Shown in pieces: positions 27,858 through 36,181 of a DNA stretch of 64,000 nucleotides. The notes beneath the pieces were generated by a model. That model ran no database searches. It had not been told where the DNA came from and was given only the letters and a program-made list of their open reading frames with translations. The position numbers were made by a program, and so were the translations under genes. Within the stretch, counting starts at the first letter, position 1. The number at the start of each line of letters is the position of its first letter. This DNA is from Paenibacillus harenae (GTDB lineage: Bacteria; Bacillota; Bacilli; Paenibacillales; Paenibacillaceae), in the NCBI RefSeq assembly GCF_030812415.1, contig NZ_JAUSST010000004.1:372001-436000 (forward strand), in the 5' to 3' direction.

Positions 27858-29617
27858 CGATGTATAAGAAGCTGGTTGCCGTCAACGATGGCTGGGTGAC
27901 GCAAGGAATCGACAATCAAATAATGGACAGCGGCAGCCGCTTCTATGGCGGCGTGGCCGACCAGGATAACGGCATCGCTTGGCCGACCCATACGGGAACG
28001 ACGGCGGTGATGACGATATGGGCATGCGCCCTCGTATGCGAAGACTCCCGCTATTATCATGACGAGCTGCTTCGGGAGCGACTGGAGCTGGCGGCGGCCT
28101 TTATCGTTCGCATGCAGCACGGGGACGGCAGCATATCGCCGGGCTGGACGAATATGCACTCGCCGCCGGATACCGCCTTCGCGGTCGTCGGGATCGCCCA
28201 GCAGCTTGAACTGTTAGAGAGGCATGAGTGGTCGGCGCTTGAGGGCATTCGCGCAAAACTTCGGACGTTCCTGGAGCGCTCGACGCCGGCGCTCCTGACC
28301 GGCGGCTGCCATACGCCGAATCATCGGTGGGTGTTAACAGCCGCTCTCGCTTTCGTGCATAGGCTGACCGGCAATGAGAAGCTGATCGCCCGCGCCGATC
28401 AATGGCTGGCGGAAGGGATCGATTGCACGGAGGACGGAGAATGGACGGAGCGGAGCAACGGCATCTATAACGGCGTAAGCGACATCATGCTGTTCCATAC
28501 GGCCGAGCTGCTGGGCCGGCCGGAATTGCTGGAGCCGGTTCGACGCAACTTGCGGATGATGGCTTACCTGATTCATCCTGACGGCGAAGTCGTCACCGAC
28601 TATTCCGGGCGGCAGGACTTTGGGCACAAGTTCGATATGTCGAGTTATTTTCAAGTATCCAGCATAATGGCGCATCGCGACCGGGATCCGTTGTTTGCCG
28701 CCATGGCAGCGCTTGGAGGAGAAGCGCTGGATCGCCCGGACGCGAGTTCAAACAACGGTTTTATCGGATATTTGCTGTATCCGGAGCTCCAAGCGTCCAC
28801 CGTCGAACGGGGCAGCCTGCCAGACCAATACCGCGTCGTTATTAACGGACAATTTCCACGGGCTCGTTATTTAAGCGGGATGGGAGCCGCGGGTCACGGC
28901 GGCAAAATTTTTCATAGCCGCCTTCACCCCGAGTTCGGCGCTCCTGTCGCGCGGCAGCGGGAAGGCAAGACGAGCGTTACGGTCATGACGGAAACCAATT
29001 CGTTTTTCGCGATTCGGCATGGTGATGCGCGTCTGCTTGGCGTGCAGGTCAGCAGCTCGTTCGAGCCAGGCTTCATCAAGATGAACGAATTGGCGCAGCT
29101 TCCAACCGGCTACTTGTTGTCCGGGACCGAAACGAAAGGCTACTATGGTCCGATTGCGGGCGAACGGCTGCCCGTGACCGCCGGCGATTCCGTCAGCCCT
29201 TGGTATTTGCTGCCGCATCAGCTGCGCGAGGTCACCCATTTGCAGGAGCATCATGTGCATATCGAGCTGACCGAAACGCTGGATGGCTGGCGGCTGCGCG
29301 TTCGATGCGATCTGCCGGACGTGCTCTTGACTCAAGTTTCCTTCGTATTCGGGAAGGAAGGGGCGTTTGCCGGGGGCGAACTGGCTCCTGCGGAGACGGG
29401 CACGCAATACTGGAAGGAAGGCACTGTACGGTATACGGCAGGCAACGAGTGGATCGAGGTGGATGGCGGCGCGCATGAGCACAGAGCTCGTTCGATTCGC
29501 GGAGCCGCATTCCCGGCGGATTGCCAGACGCTCGTCGTCAACGTGCTGACGCCGTATGACCGAACTTTTCATATTCGGCTTTCCCCGGCGGACGGTAAAA
29601 GGGGGGGCGGACAATGA
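27854..29617 (+). CDS. Heparinase II/III-like (alpha/alpha toroid plus beta-sandwich) protein, predicted
   Basis: A 587-residue protein with no signal peptide. Residues 1 to about 340 are helical with toroid-like repeats; residues about 350-587 are beta-rich. Candidate active-site features are GCHTPNHRWV (about 150-160), SNGIYNGVSD (about 200), and VTDYSGRQDFGHKF (about 247-260). Paired His, Asn and Tyr on a helical toroid followed by a beta-sandwich recall heparinase-type polysaccharide lyases, but I cannot place it in a named family. The ATG overlaps the previous stop (ATGA), and its own stop overlaps the next start the same way. A cytoplasmic lyase or hydrolase acting on an imported oligouronide is the favoured inference. 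Confidence 0.62.
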   Translation: MTMYKKLVAVNDGWVTQGIDNQIMDSGSRFYGGVADQDNGIAWPTHTGTTAVMTIWACALVCEDSRYYHDELLRERLELAAAFIVRMQHGDGSISPGWTNMHSPPDTAFAVVGIAQQLELLERHEWSALEGIRAKLRTFLERSTPALLTGGCHTPNHRWVLTAALAFVHRLTGNEKLIARADQWLAEGIDCTEDGEWTERSNGIYNGVSDIMLFHTAELLGRPELLEPVRRNLRMMAYLIHPDGEVVTDYSGRQDFGHKFDMSSYFQVSSIMAHRDRDPLFAAMAALGGEALDRPDASSNNGFIGYLLYPELQASTVERGSLPDQYRVVINGQFPRARYLSGMGAAGHGGKIFHSRLHPEFGAPVARQREGKTSVTVMTETNSFFAIRHGDARLLGVQVSSSFEPGFIKMNELAQLPTGYLLSGTETKGYYGPIAGERLPVTAGDSVSPWYLLPHQLREVTHLQEHHVHIELTETLDGWRLRVRCDLPDVLLTQVSFVFGKEGAFAGGELAPAETGTQYWKEGTVRYTAGNEWIEVDGGAHEHRARSIRGAAFPADCQTLVVNVLTPYDRTFHIRLSPADGKRGGGQ

Positions 29618-31878
29618 CCGTATATATAGAAGCGCGAGAAAGCGCCAGATACGTCTTCGGCGAGGACGAGCGCCGCATTCTGGAGCTGCTCGCAGGCCGG
29701 TATGTGGGTGCCAATCCGCAGATCCCTTTCGCCTTTCGCTCCTTTTCGCGTCAGGGTATTCTGCAAAACGAAGAAGGACTGTACGATATGGAGCTTGCCT
29801 CCCGGCTGCCGCAAGCGGCGAACGGCGATTACGCTTACGTCTACGGACTCGTATGGAGCGATAATGAGCGTTCCATCGATAGCGTATTGGAGCCGCTTGG
29901 CCCCATCAAAGTGTACATGAACGGAGAACTGCTGTTCCGGACGTCCGCCGTGGAAGAAATGAAGCCGGATGCGCGCGTTGTCATCCCGATGCTGTTCTCG
30001 AAGGGCTGGAACACCGTTCTGATCGAAGCGCGGCGGACGCCTGCTGGCTTCGGCTGCCGCTTCGGCGCCGACGAGGCGAAGGTTCGCATTCTGAACGTGC
30101 TTGCTCCTTTCGCGGAGCGAGCGGGAAGCGCAGGGTGGGTGTATTCGGCGCCGGTGAAGACGCCTTGTTATGGAGAAGAGGCATTCCCGCGCGAGCTGGG
30201 AACGGAGGAGGAGACCGGCCTGAGCTGGCTGCCTCGCGTGCGGTGGACGGCAGAGGAGACGGCGTTGCCGAACATGGAGCGACTGTTTGGTCGGCCGGAG
30301 ACAACGCTCGCCGGTTACGGTTGGACGAAGCTGCCGATTACGGGAGCCGGGTCACTCGTGCTCGAAGGGCGGGCATATGGGCCGACTTCGGTCTGGATCG
30401 ACGGAGAGCTCGTGCTGGACATTGCCGAAGCAGGTCCGTTCCGCGCAAATCTGAGACCTGATCAAGCTAGCGGGAATTTGTTGATTCGTACCGTTAGCAG
30501 CGGGCAAGGCTGGGGCTTCGTAGCGGACGCTTTGGCGGACGGCAAGCCGCTCGCGTTCGAGCAGCCGGTACAAGTGCATGGCAACGGCGGTTCCTGGCTG
30601 TATGCAGGACCGATAGGCGCAGATGAGGGGCTGGCTCCGTCTTCAATATGCCGGATGTCAGCGCTGCTGCCTTCCGTCGATCTTGGCGGCCGTCCGAGCG
30701 GCTTCGCTTATTGGGAGCTGGACGCTCCGCAAACCCGTGTCCGTCCGTTCTACGAGAACGCGATGCTGAGCAACAAATGGACGACCGGAACGGCCACCAA
30801 CTTCGGTCGTTGGGACTATCCGCTTGGCGTTACGATGTATGGCGTGCTGCGAACCGCAAAGGTTTTGAATCGAAGCGAGCTGTCGGACTATGCGCTGGCG
30901 CATATTCGGAGCTGTACCGATATGTACGATTACTCCTTATGGGACCGCATCCAGTACGGCTTCCCGAGTGTCAATCATCAGCTCGTCATGATGCGGATGC
31001 TGGACAACTGCGGTTCGTTCGGCTCCGCGATGCTTGAAGCGTATTTGCAAGAGGGAGACGATGTTTTCCTGCGCATTGCCGAAAGAATCGCGGATTTCAT
31101 GCTGAAGAAGCTGGAACGGAGAGAGGATCATGCCTTCTATCGACTGAGCGAAGGCGAATATTTCGACAATACGCTCTGGGCGGATGATCTTTACATGAGC
31201 GCGCCGTTCCTGATTCGTTATGCCGTGGCTTGCGGGAAGCCGGAAGCGATGGACGAGGCGGCGCGGCAGTTTCTTCTGTTCCGGAGCTACCTCTTCATGG
31301 AGGACGAGCGGATCATGTCGCATGTGTACGATTTCAAGTACGGTCAGGCGACAAGAGTGCCTTGGGGCCGGGGCAACGGCTGGGTGCTGTTCTCCTTGAC
31401 GGAGTTGCTGCAGCATCTGCCGGTGGATCATCAGAACCGCAACGCGTTGCTGGACTTCTACCGGACGATGTGCGCGGGAGTCGCCGACCTGCAGAGCGGG
31501 TCGGGATTGTGGAGGCAGGTGCTGAACGAGCCGGAGGCATACGAGGAAGCGTCTTGCACCGCGATGTTCGCTTACGCCTTCGCCCGCGGCGTCCGTTACG
31601 GCTGGCTTGACGGCGAACGCCGTTATGCCGATGCGGCGCTGAAGGCATGGCGCGGCTTGACGGGCGGCGCTATAGACCGTTCGGGCAACGTGCACGGCGT
31701 ATGCAGCGGATCCCGGTACTCCTTCTCGCCGGATTACTATATGTACGACTTGCGCACGGTCGTGAACGACAATCACGGCATCGGCATCATGATGCTGGCG
31801 GGGGTAGAAATCAACAACCTCAAGGAAGCGCTTAGCGCAGGCTCTAGAAGCGCAGGCCAAGGGGTGCATGCAACTTAA
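29614..31878 (+). CDS. Glycoside hydrolase family 88/105-type protein with N-terminal extension
   Basis: A 754-residue protein. The C-terminal part (about 375-740) looks like an unsaturated glucuronyl/rhamnogalacturonyl hydrolase of GH88/GH105. It has WDYPLGVTMYGVL, YFDNTLWADDLYMSAPFL with the catalytic-type Asp, PWGRGNGWVLFSLTELL, and a late CSGSRYSFSPDYYMYD section. Such enzymes cleave the 4,5-unsaturated uronic acid left by polysaccharide lyases. The first 370 residues are beta-rich (IKVYMNGELLFRTS, WNTVLIEARR), resembling carbohydrate-binding jelly rolls; known GH105 proteins are usually about 370 residues, so this is a fusion. There is no signal peptide, so it is probably intracellular. 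The start overlaps the preceding stop by 4 bp. Confidence 0.78.
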   Translation: MTVYIEARESARYVFGEDERRILELLAGRYVGANPQIPFAFRSFSRQGILQNEEGLYDMELASRLPQAANGDYAYVYGLVWSDNERSIDSVLEPLGPIKVYMNGELLFRTSAVEEMKPDARVVIPMLFSKGWNTVLIEARRTPAGFGCRFGADEAKVRILNVLAPFAERAGSAGWVYSAPVKTPCYGEEAFPRELGTEEETGLSWLPRVRWTAEETALPNMERLFGRPETTLAGYGWTKLPITGAGSLVLEGRAYGPTSVWIDGELVLDIAEAGPFRANLRPDQASGNLLIRTVSSGQGWGFVADALADGKPLAFEQPVQVHGNGGSWLYAGPIGADEGLAPSSICRMSALLPSVDLGGRPSGFAYWELDAPQTRVRPFYENAMLSNKWTTGTATNFGRWDYPLGVTMYGVLRTAKVLNRSELSDYALAHIRSCTDMYDYSLWDRIQYGFPSVNHQLVMMRMLDNCGSFGSAMLEAYLQEGDDVFLRIAERIADFMLKKLERREDHAFYRLSEGEYFDNTLWADDLYMSAPFLIRYAVACGKPEAMDEAARQFLLFRSYLFMEDERIMSHVYDFKYGQATRVPWGRGNGWVLFSLTELLQHLPVDHQNRNALLDFYRTMCAGVADLQSGSGLWRQVLNEPEAYEEASCTAMFAYAFARGVRYGWLDGERRYADAALKAWRGLTGGAIDRSGNVHGVCSGSRYSFSPDYYMYDLRTVVNDNHGIGIMMLAGVEINNLKEALSAGSRSAGQGVHAT

Positions 31879-31909
31879 GGAGAATGCTCCCCGGGAGGGG
31901 TAATAATCA

Positions 31910-32255
31910 TTGTTCGCACTAAAACTAGGCGCCGATTTGGTGCTTGGACTGTTGAGCGGGGTCGACCGGCAGCTTAGGCATACACCGCTCGGCATCTAGA
32001 CGAGCATGGTCATCTCGGTCGCAAGCTCTCTGATCACGATGGTATCGATCGAAGCGGCGACCGCGCTGCCCATCCCGGCATGACCAACATGGACCCGATG
32101 CGCCTGGCGGCGCAGGCGTTATCCTGAGGGGGAATAACGACGTTATCTCAGGCCTGAACTCGGTATACGAGGAGATGCGGCGACTCAAAAACGTCGTTTC
32201 CGTCGAGGTGGAAAACATCAGCTCGTTAGAGCATATATATTTTTTTAGAAGGTAA
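31910..32255 (+). pseudogene. Decayed MgtC/SapB-family gene
   Basis: The remains of an MgtC-type membrane protein gene lie in three frames. From a TTG at 31910, with GGAGGGG upstream, the frame reads LGADLVLGLLSGVDRQLRHTPLGI, then an in-frame TAG at 31994-31996, then TSMVISVASSLITMVSIEAA. A second frame from 32080 reads MTNMDPMRLAAQ. A third from about 32112 reads AGVILRGNNDVISGL, then NSVYEEMRRLKNVVSVEVEN, ending in TAA at 32253. These match the conserved MgtC blocks (GxERexrxkPlGlRT, DPxRxAAQ, GAGVIL), but the segment between AAQ and GAG and most of the middle are deleted. The gene is broken by a nonsense codon, two frame changes and deletions. Confidence 0.8.
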
Positions 32256-32265
32256 AGCGCTTAAT
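32252..32265 (+). promoter_or_regulatory. LacI/CcpA-type palindromic operator before iolD
   Basis: GTAAAGCGCTTAAT carries the perfect 8-bp dyad AAGCGCTT centred on CG, the hallmark of LacI/GalR-family operators. The cre consensus is only partly met (TG and CA ends missing), so the LacI-type regulator encoded at the end of the operon is a better candidate ligand than CcpA. It overlaps the mgtC relic's stop codon and lies 23 bp before the iolD start. An upstream AT-rich tract could hold the promoter. Confidence 0.5.
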
Positions 32266-32288
32266 CCAAAAGTAAAGGTGGGAGTTCG

Positions 32289-34154
32289 ATGGGGACGGTC
32301 AAATTGTCGATGGCTCAAGCATTGCTTCGGTTTCTCGACAACCAGTACGTATCGGTCGACGGAATAGAAACGAAATTCGTGAGAGGCGTTATGGGCATAT
32401 TCGGTCACGGCAACGTGACGGGCATTGGCGAAGCTTTAGAGCGGAGTCCGGGGAGTCTGACGTTCATTCAAGGCAAAAACGAACAAGGCATGGCTCATGC
32501 GGCAACGGCGTTCGCCAAGCAAAGCGACCGCAAGCAAATATACGCATGCACGTCCTCGATCGGACCGGGAGCGCTGAACATGGTGACGGCGGCCGGTACG
32601 GCAACCGTGAACCGGATTCCGCTGCTGCTGCTTCCGGGGGATAACTTTGCCTGCCGGCAGCCCGATCCGGTGCTCCAGCAGCTTGAGAATCCAAGCGATT
32701 ATACGATATCGGCAGTCGATGCTTTCCGGCCGGTAAGCCGGTACTGGGACCGGATCGTCCGCCCGGAGCAATTAATGACTGCGGCGCTTCAAGCGATGCG
32801 CGTATTGACCGATCCGGCGGAGACGGGCGCCGTGACGCTGGCGCTGCCGCAGGACGTGCAGGCCGAGACTTACGATTATCCGGAAGCTTTCTTCGACAAA
32901 AGAGTACATCTGATTGACCGGCGCCCTCCTGCCCCGGATGCGATCCGGCGGGCAGCGGGCCTTCTGGCCGGCAAGCGCAAGCCGCTGCTGATCGCGGGCG
33001 GAGGCGTTCATTACAGCGGAGCGACGGCGGAGCTTGAGACGTTCGCATCTTCATTCGGCATACCGGTTGCGGAGACGCAGGCGGGCAAAAGCGTACTGCC
33101 TTGGGATCATCCGCTGAACATGGGCGGCGTAGGCGTAACGGGTACGCTGGCTGCCAACCGGTTGGCTAAGGAAGCCGACGTCATTATCGGCGTCGGCACC
33201 CGTTATTCGGATTTTACGACATCGTCCAAATCCGCGTTCGACAACCCGGACGTGCAGTTCATCAACATCAACGTCAGCGCGTTCGACTCGGCGAAGCTGA
33301 GCGGCACGGCGGTTACGGCCGATGCGAGAGAAGCGCTCGTCGCGCTGCATGGCGCGCTTTCCGAGATGAACTACATGAGCGGCTACGGCGCCGGCGAGCT
33401 TGCCGGACTTAAGGCCGAATGGGACCGCGAGGTTGACCGGCTATATACATCCGAGCACGAAGCGGGATTATCCCAGACGAGAGCGCTCGGCGTCATTAAT
33501 GAAACGCTGCAGTCGTCCGATGTTATCGTTGCGGCGGCAGGCAGCCTTCCCGGCGACCTGCATCGACTGTGGCGTCCGGCTGAACCGAAAACGTACCACA
33601 TGGAATACGGATTCTCGTGCATGGGCTATGAAGTCAGCGGCGCGTTCGGCGCGGCATTGGCGGAGCCCGACAGAGACGTTTATGCGATCGTCGGGGACGG
33701 AAGTTATTTGATGCTGCATTCCGAGCTCGTGACCAGCCTGCAGGAAGGGATGAAGATGACGGTGCTTCTATTCGACAACAGCGGCTTTCAATGCATTCAC
33801 AACCTGCAAAGAGGGCAGGGCAGCGACGGTTTCGGCAATGAATTCCGCTTCCGCGATTCTGCTGCCGGCCAGCTGAGCGGAGGCTATATGCCGATGGATT
33901 TTGCGGCGCATGCACGCAGTTTGGGCGCACGCGCCTACACGGTTCATACGGCCGAGCAGCTCCATGAAGCGCTGCTGCAAGCAAGGATGGAAACGGTATC
34001 GACGCTGATCGAAATCAAGGTGCTGCCCGGCACGAACACGTCCGGGTACGAATCGTGGTGGCGCGTCGAGGTTCCGGCCGTATCCGTTAGTCCGAAGGTA
34101 GAGGCGGCGCATCGCGCCATGGCAGAGGAAATCGGCAAGGCTAGAGAGCTGTAA
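32289..34154 (+). CDS. iolD: 3D-(3,5/4)-trihydroxycyclohexane-1,2-dione acylhydrolase
   Basis: A 621-residue ThDP-dependent enzyme that opens the ring of 3D-trihydroxycyclohexane-1,2-dione to give 5-deoxy-glucuronate, the third step of myo-inositol breakdown. The N-terminal ThDP-pyrimidine domain has FGHGNVTGIGEAL and QGKNEQGMAHAATAFAKQ. A central domain (about 210-350) follows, and the C-terminal ThDP-diphosphate domain has AIVGDGSYLMLHSELVTSLQEG with the GDG-N metal motif (NSGFQCI). Length matches Bacillus IolD (about 640). The start follows GGTGGGAG. First gene of the iol operon, with the palindromic operator just upstream. Confidence 0.95.
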   Translation: MGTVKLSMAQALLRFLDNQYVSVDGIETKFVRGVMGIFGHGNVTGIGEALERSPGSLTFIQGKNEQGMAHAATAFAKQSDRKQIYACTSSIGPGALNMVTAAGTATVNRIPLLLLPGDNFACRQPDPVLQQLENPSDYTISAVDAFRPVSRYWDRIVRPEQLMTAALQAMRVLTDPAETGAVTLALPQDVQAETYDYPEAFFDKRVHLIDRRPPAPDAIRRAAGLLAGKRKPLLIAGGGVHYSGATAELETFASSFGIPVAETQAGKSVLPWDHPLNMGGVGVTGTLAANRLAKEADVIIGVGTRYSDFTTSSKSAFDNPDVQFININVSAFDSAKLSGTAVTADAREALVALHGALSEMNYMSGYGAGELAGLKAEWDREVDRLYTSEHEAGLSQTRALGVINETLQSSDVIVAAAGSLPGDLHRLWRPAEPKTYHMEYGFSCMGYEVSGAFGAALAEPDRDVYAIVGDGSYLMLHSELVTSLQEGMKMTVLLFDNSGFQCIHNLQRGQGSDGFGNEFRFRDSAAGQLSGGYMPMDFAAHARSLGARAYTVHTAEQLHEALLQARMETVSTLIEIKVLPGTNTSGYESWWRVEVPAVSVSPKVEAAHRAMAEEIGKAREL

Positions 34155-34199
34155 ACAAAAGTGAAAGAGACGGGTCAGCATAGCGAGGAGGAGATCGGC

Positions 34200-35117
34200 A
34201 TGCGGGGAAAAGAAACATTCCAAATCGGCATACATCCCATCAACTGGGTTGGGGAGGATGTCCGCGAACATGGGGCGGATACAACGTACGAGACGATTTT
34301 GGACGATATACAAAGACTGGGATTAACAGGCACGGAAATGGGACGCAAATATCCGCAAGACCGGGCTGTTCTGAAGTCGGAGCTGGATGCCCGCGGCATT
34401 AAGCTCGTATCGCAATGGAAGTCCGTGCTGCTGTCCGATCCGGCATATAGGGAACAAGAGCTGGCGGCTTATCGCGAGCATGTCCGGTTTCTGAGCGGGA
34501 TGGGCAGCACCGTCATCAGTACGGCGGAGGTCGGCGGCTCGCTTCATTTCGATCCGCGCCGCACGCCGAACGAGAAGGAGGTGCTTCGCCTCGACGAATA
34601 CGGCTGGCGCTGCTTGGCGGAAGGGCTGAACGCCGCGGGAAGCATTGCCCGCGAATACGGCATGAAGCTCGCTTATCATCACCACGGCGGGACGGTCGTG
34701 GAATCGCCGGAGGAAATCGATCGTCTCATGGAGCTGACCGATCCGTCGCTCGTCTGGCTGCTTTACGATACGGGGCATGCCTTCTATGGCGGAGCCGATC
34801 CGCTGCAGGTGCTTCGCAAGCATTACGACCGCATCGCCTATATCCATTTGAAGGATGTCCGTCCGGCGGTTTTGGACGAGGCGCGGGCGGAAGGAGCAGA
34901 CTTCGTGACTTGCATTCGGAAGAGCGTCTTCACGCTGCCGGGCGACGGCTGCATCGACTTTGCGCCGATTATCGCGGAACTGGTTGGCAGAGGTTATGAC
35001 GGTTGGGCGATGCTCGAAGGCGAGCAGGATCCTGCGCTTCACCCGCCTTACGATTATGCGCGGAACGCGCTGCAATATATCGGCGCCCTGCTGGAAGCAG
35101 AGCGCGGGAAGGAGTAG
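34200..35117 (+). CDS. iolE: Inosose (scyllo-inosose) dehydratase
   Basis: A 305-residue TIM-barrel dehydratase converting scyllo-inosose to trihydroxycyclohexane-1,2-dione (EC 4.2.1.44), dependent on a divalent metal. Family blocks are IGIHPINWVGEDV, LTGTEMGRKYPQD, AYHHHGGTVVESPEEIDRL, LLYDTGHAFYGGADP and YIHLKDVRP. I start it at ATG 34200 behind GAGGAGGAG; a GTG at 34161 is in frame but lacks a site. It lies 45 bp after iolD and 3 bp before iolC. Confidence 0.95.
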   Translation: MRGKETFQIGIHPINWVGEDVREHGADTTYETILDDIQRLGLTGTEMGRKYPQDRAVLKSELDARGIKLVSQWKSVLLSDPAYREQELAAYREHVRFLSGMGSTVISTAEVGGSLHFDPRRTPNEKEVLRLDEYGWRCLAEGLNAAGSIAREYGMKLAYHHHGGTVVESPEEIDRLMELTDPSLVWLLYDTGHAFYGGADPLQVLRKHYDRIAYIHLKDVRPAVLDEARAEGADFVTCIRKSVFTLPGDGCIDFAPIIAELVGRGYDGWAMLEGEQDPALHPPYDYARNALQYIGALLEAERGKE

Positions 35118-35120
35118 ACG

Positions 35121-36134
35121 ATGATAAATAATGCAGTCGTGTTTGATGCGGCGAAGCCGCTGGATTTCGTGGCTATAGGCCGTCTGTGCATCGATCTGAA
35201 CGCCAATGAAATTAACCGGCCCATGGAGGAAACGGTTACCTTCACCAAATACGTAGGCGGTTCGCCGGCGAACATTACGATCGGCATGTCCCGGCTGGGA
35301 CTCAAAACCGCGTTTATCGGCAAAGTCGCCGATGACCAGATGGGCCGTTTCATTACCGGCTACCTGAATAAGGAAGGCATTGATTCCTCCAGCGTGACCG
35401 TAGACCGGACGGGGGCCGTTACGGGGCTTGCGTTTACGGAAATTAAAAGCCCGACGGATTGCAGCATTTTGATGTATCGGGACAATGTTGCGGATTTGAA
35501 GCTGGAGGCGGGAGAAGTGCGGGAGGCGCTTATTGCAGACGCCAAAATGCTGCTTATCTCCGGCACGGCGCTAGCCAAGAGTCCGTCGCGCGAAGCGGTG
35601 TTCCAAGCGCTGGACTATGCGAAGCAGCATGGGGTCGTTATCGCCTTCGACCTTGATTACCGTCCTTATACATGGACTTCCGACGAGGAGACGGCCGTTT
35701 ATTACAACCTGGCAGCCGAGAAGTGCGACATCATTATCGGCACGCGGGAAGAGTTCGACATGATGGAGCGCCTCGGGAACAATCCGGAGCGGGACGATCA
35801 TGTGACGGCAGCCAAGTGGTTCCGCCATTCCGCCGGTATCGTCATAATCAAACACGGCAAGGACGGCTCGATTGCCTATACGAAGGACGGCGCCTCGCAC
35901 CGGGCAAGAAGCTTCCCGGCCAAGGTCGTCAAGACGTTCGGAGCGGGCGACTCCTATGCCGCCGGTTTCCTCTACGGACTGATGCAGGGCTGGGACATCA
36001 GTGCCAGCATGGAGTTCGGCAGCTCAGCGGCCTGCATCGTGATTTCCAGCCATAGCTGCTCGGATGCGATGCCGAAGGCGCCGGAGGTTCACGACTACAT
36101 CGAACGCTGCCTCAGAGGCGAGATCACGATATAA
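35121..36134 (+). CDS. iolC: 5-dehydro-2-deoxygluconokinase
   Basis: A 337-residue PfkB/ribokinase-family kinase that phosphorylates 2-deoxy-5-keto-gluconate (DKG to DKGP), the fifth step of inositol catabolism. Signatures are [15 protein letters not shown] at the N-terminus, the ribokinase GG motif ([18 protein letters not shown]), and the C-terminal catalytic [18 protein letters not shown] with the base Asp. The length equals typical IolC. GGAAGGAG precedes ATG. It is tightly packed after iolE. Confidence 0.95.
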   Translation: MINNAVVFDAAKPLDFVAIGRLCIDLNANEINRPMEETVTFTKYVGGSPANITIGMSRLGLKTAFIGKVADDQMGRFITGYLNKEGIDSSSVTVDRTGAVTGLAFTEIKSPTDCSILMYRDNVADLKLEAGEVREALIADAKMLLISGTALAKSPSREAVFQALDYAKQHGVVIAFDLDYRPYTWTSDEETAVYYNLAAEKCDIIIGTREEFDMMERLGNNPERDDHVTAAKWFRHSAGIVIIKHGKDGSIAYTKDGASHRARSFPAKVVKTFGAGDSYAAGFLYGLMQGWDISASMEFGSSAACIVISSHSCSDAMPKAPEVHDYIERCLRGEITI

Positions 36135-36181
36135 ACGAGCAACTTAGACAACCGAACTTATACGAAAGCGGGGAACGATCA

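Noticed and set aside
31925..32218. 97-codon minus-strand open frame between GH88/105 gene and iolD
   Set aside because: No ribosome site, basic/Arg-rich composition typical of antisense frames; the plus strand here is clearly an mgtC relic.
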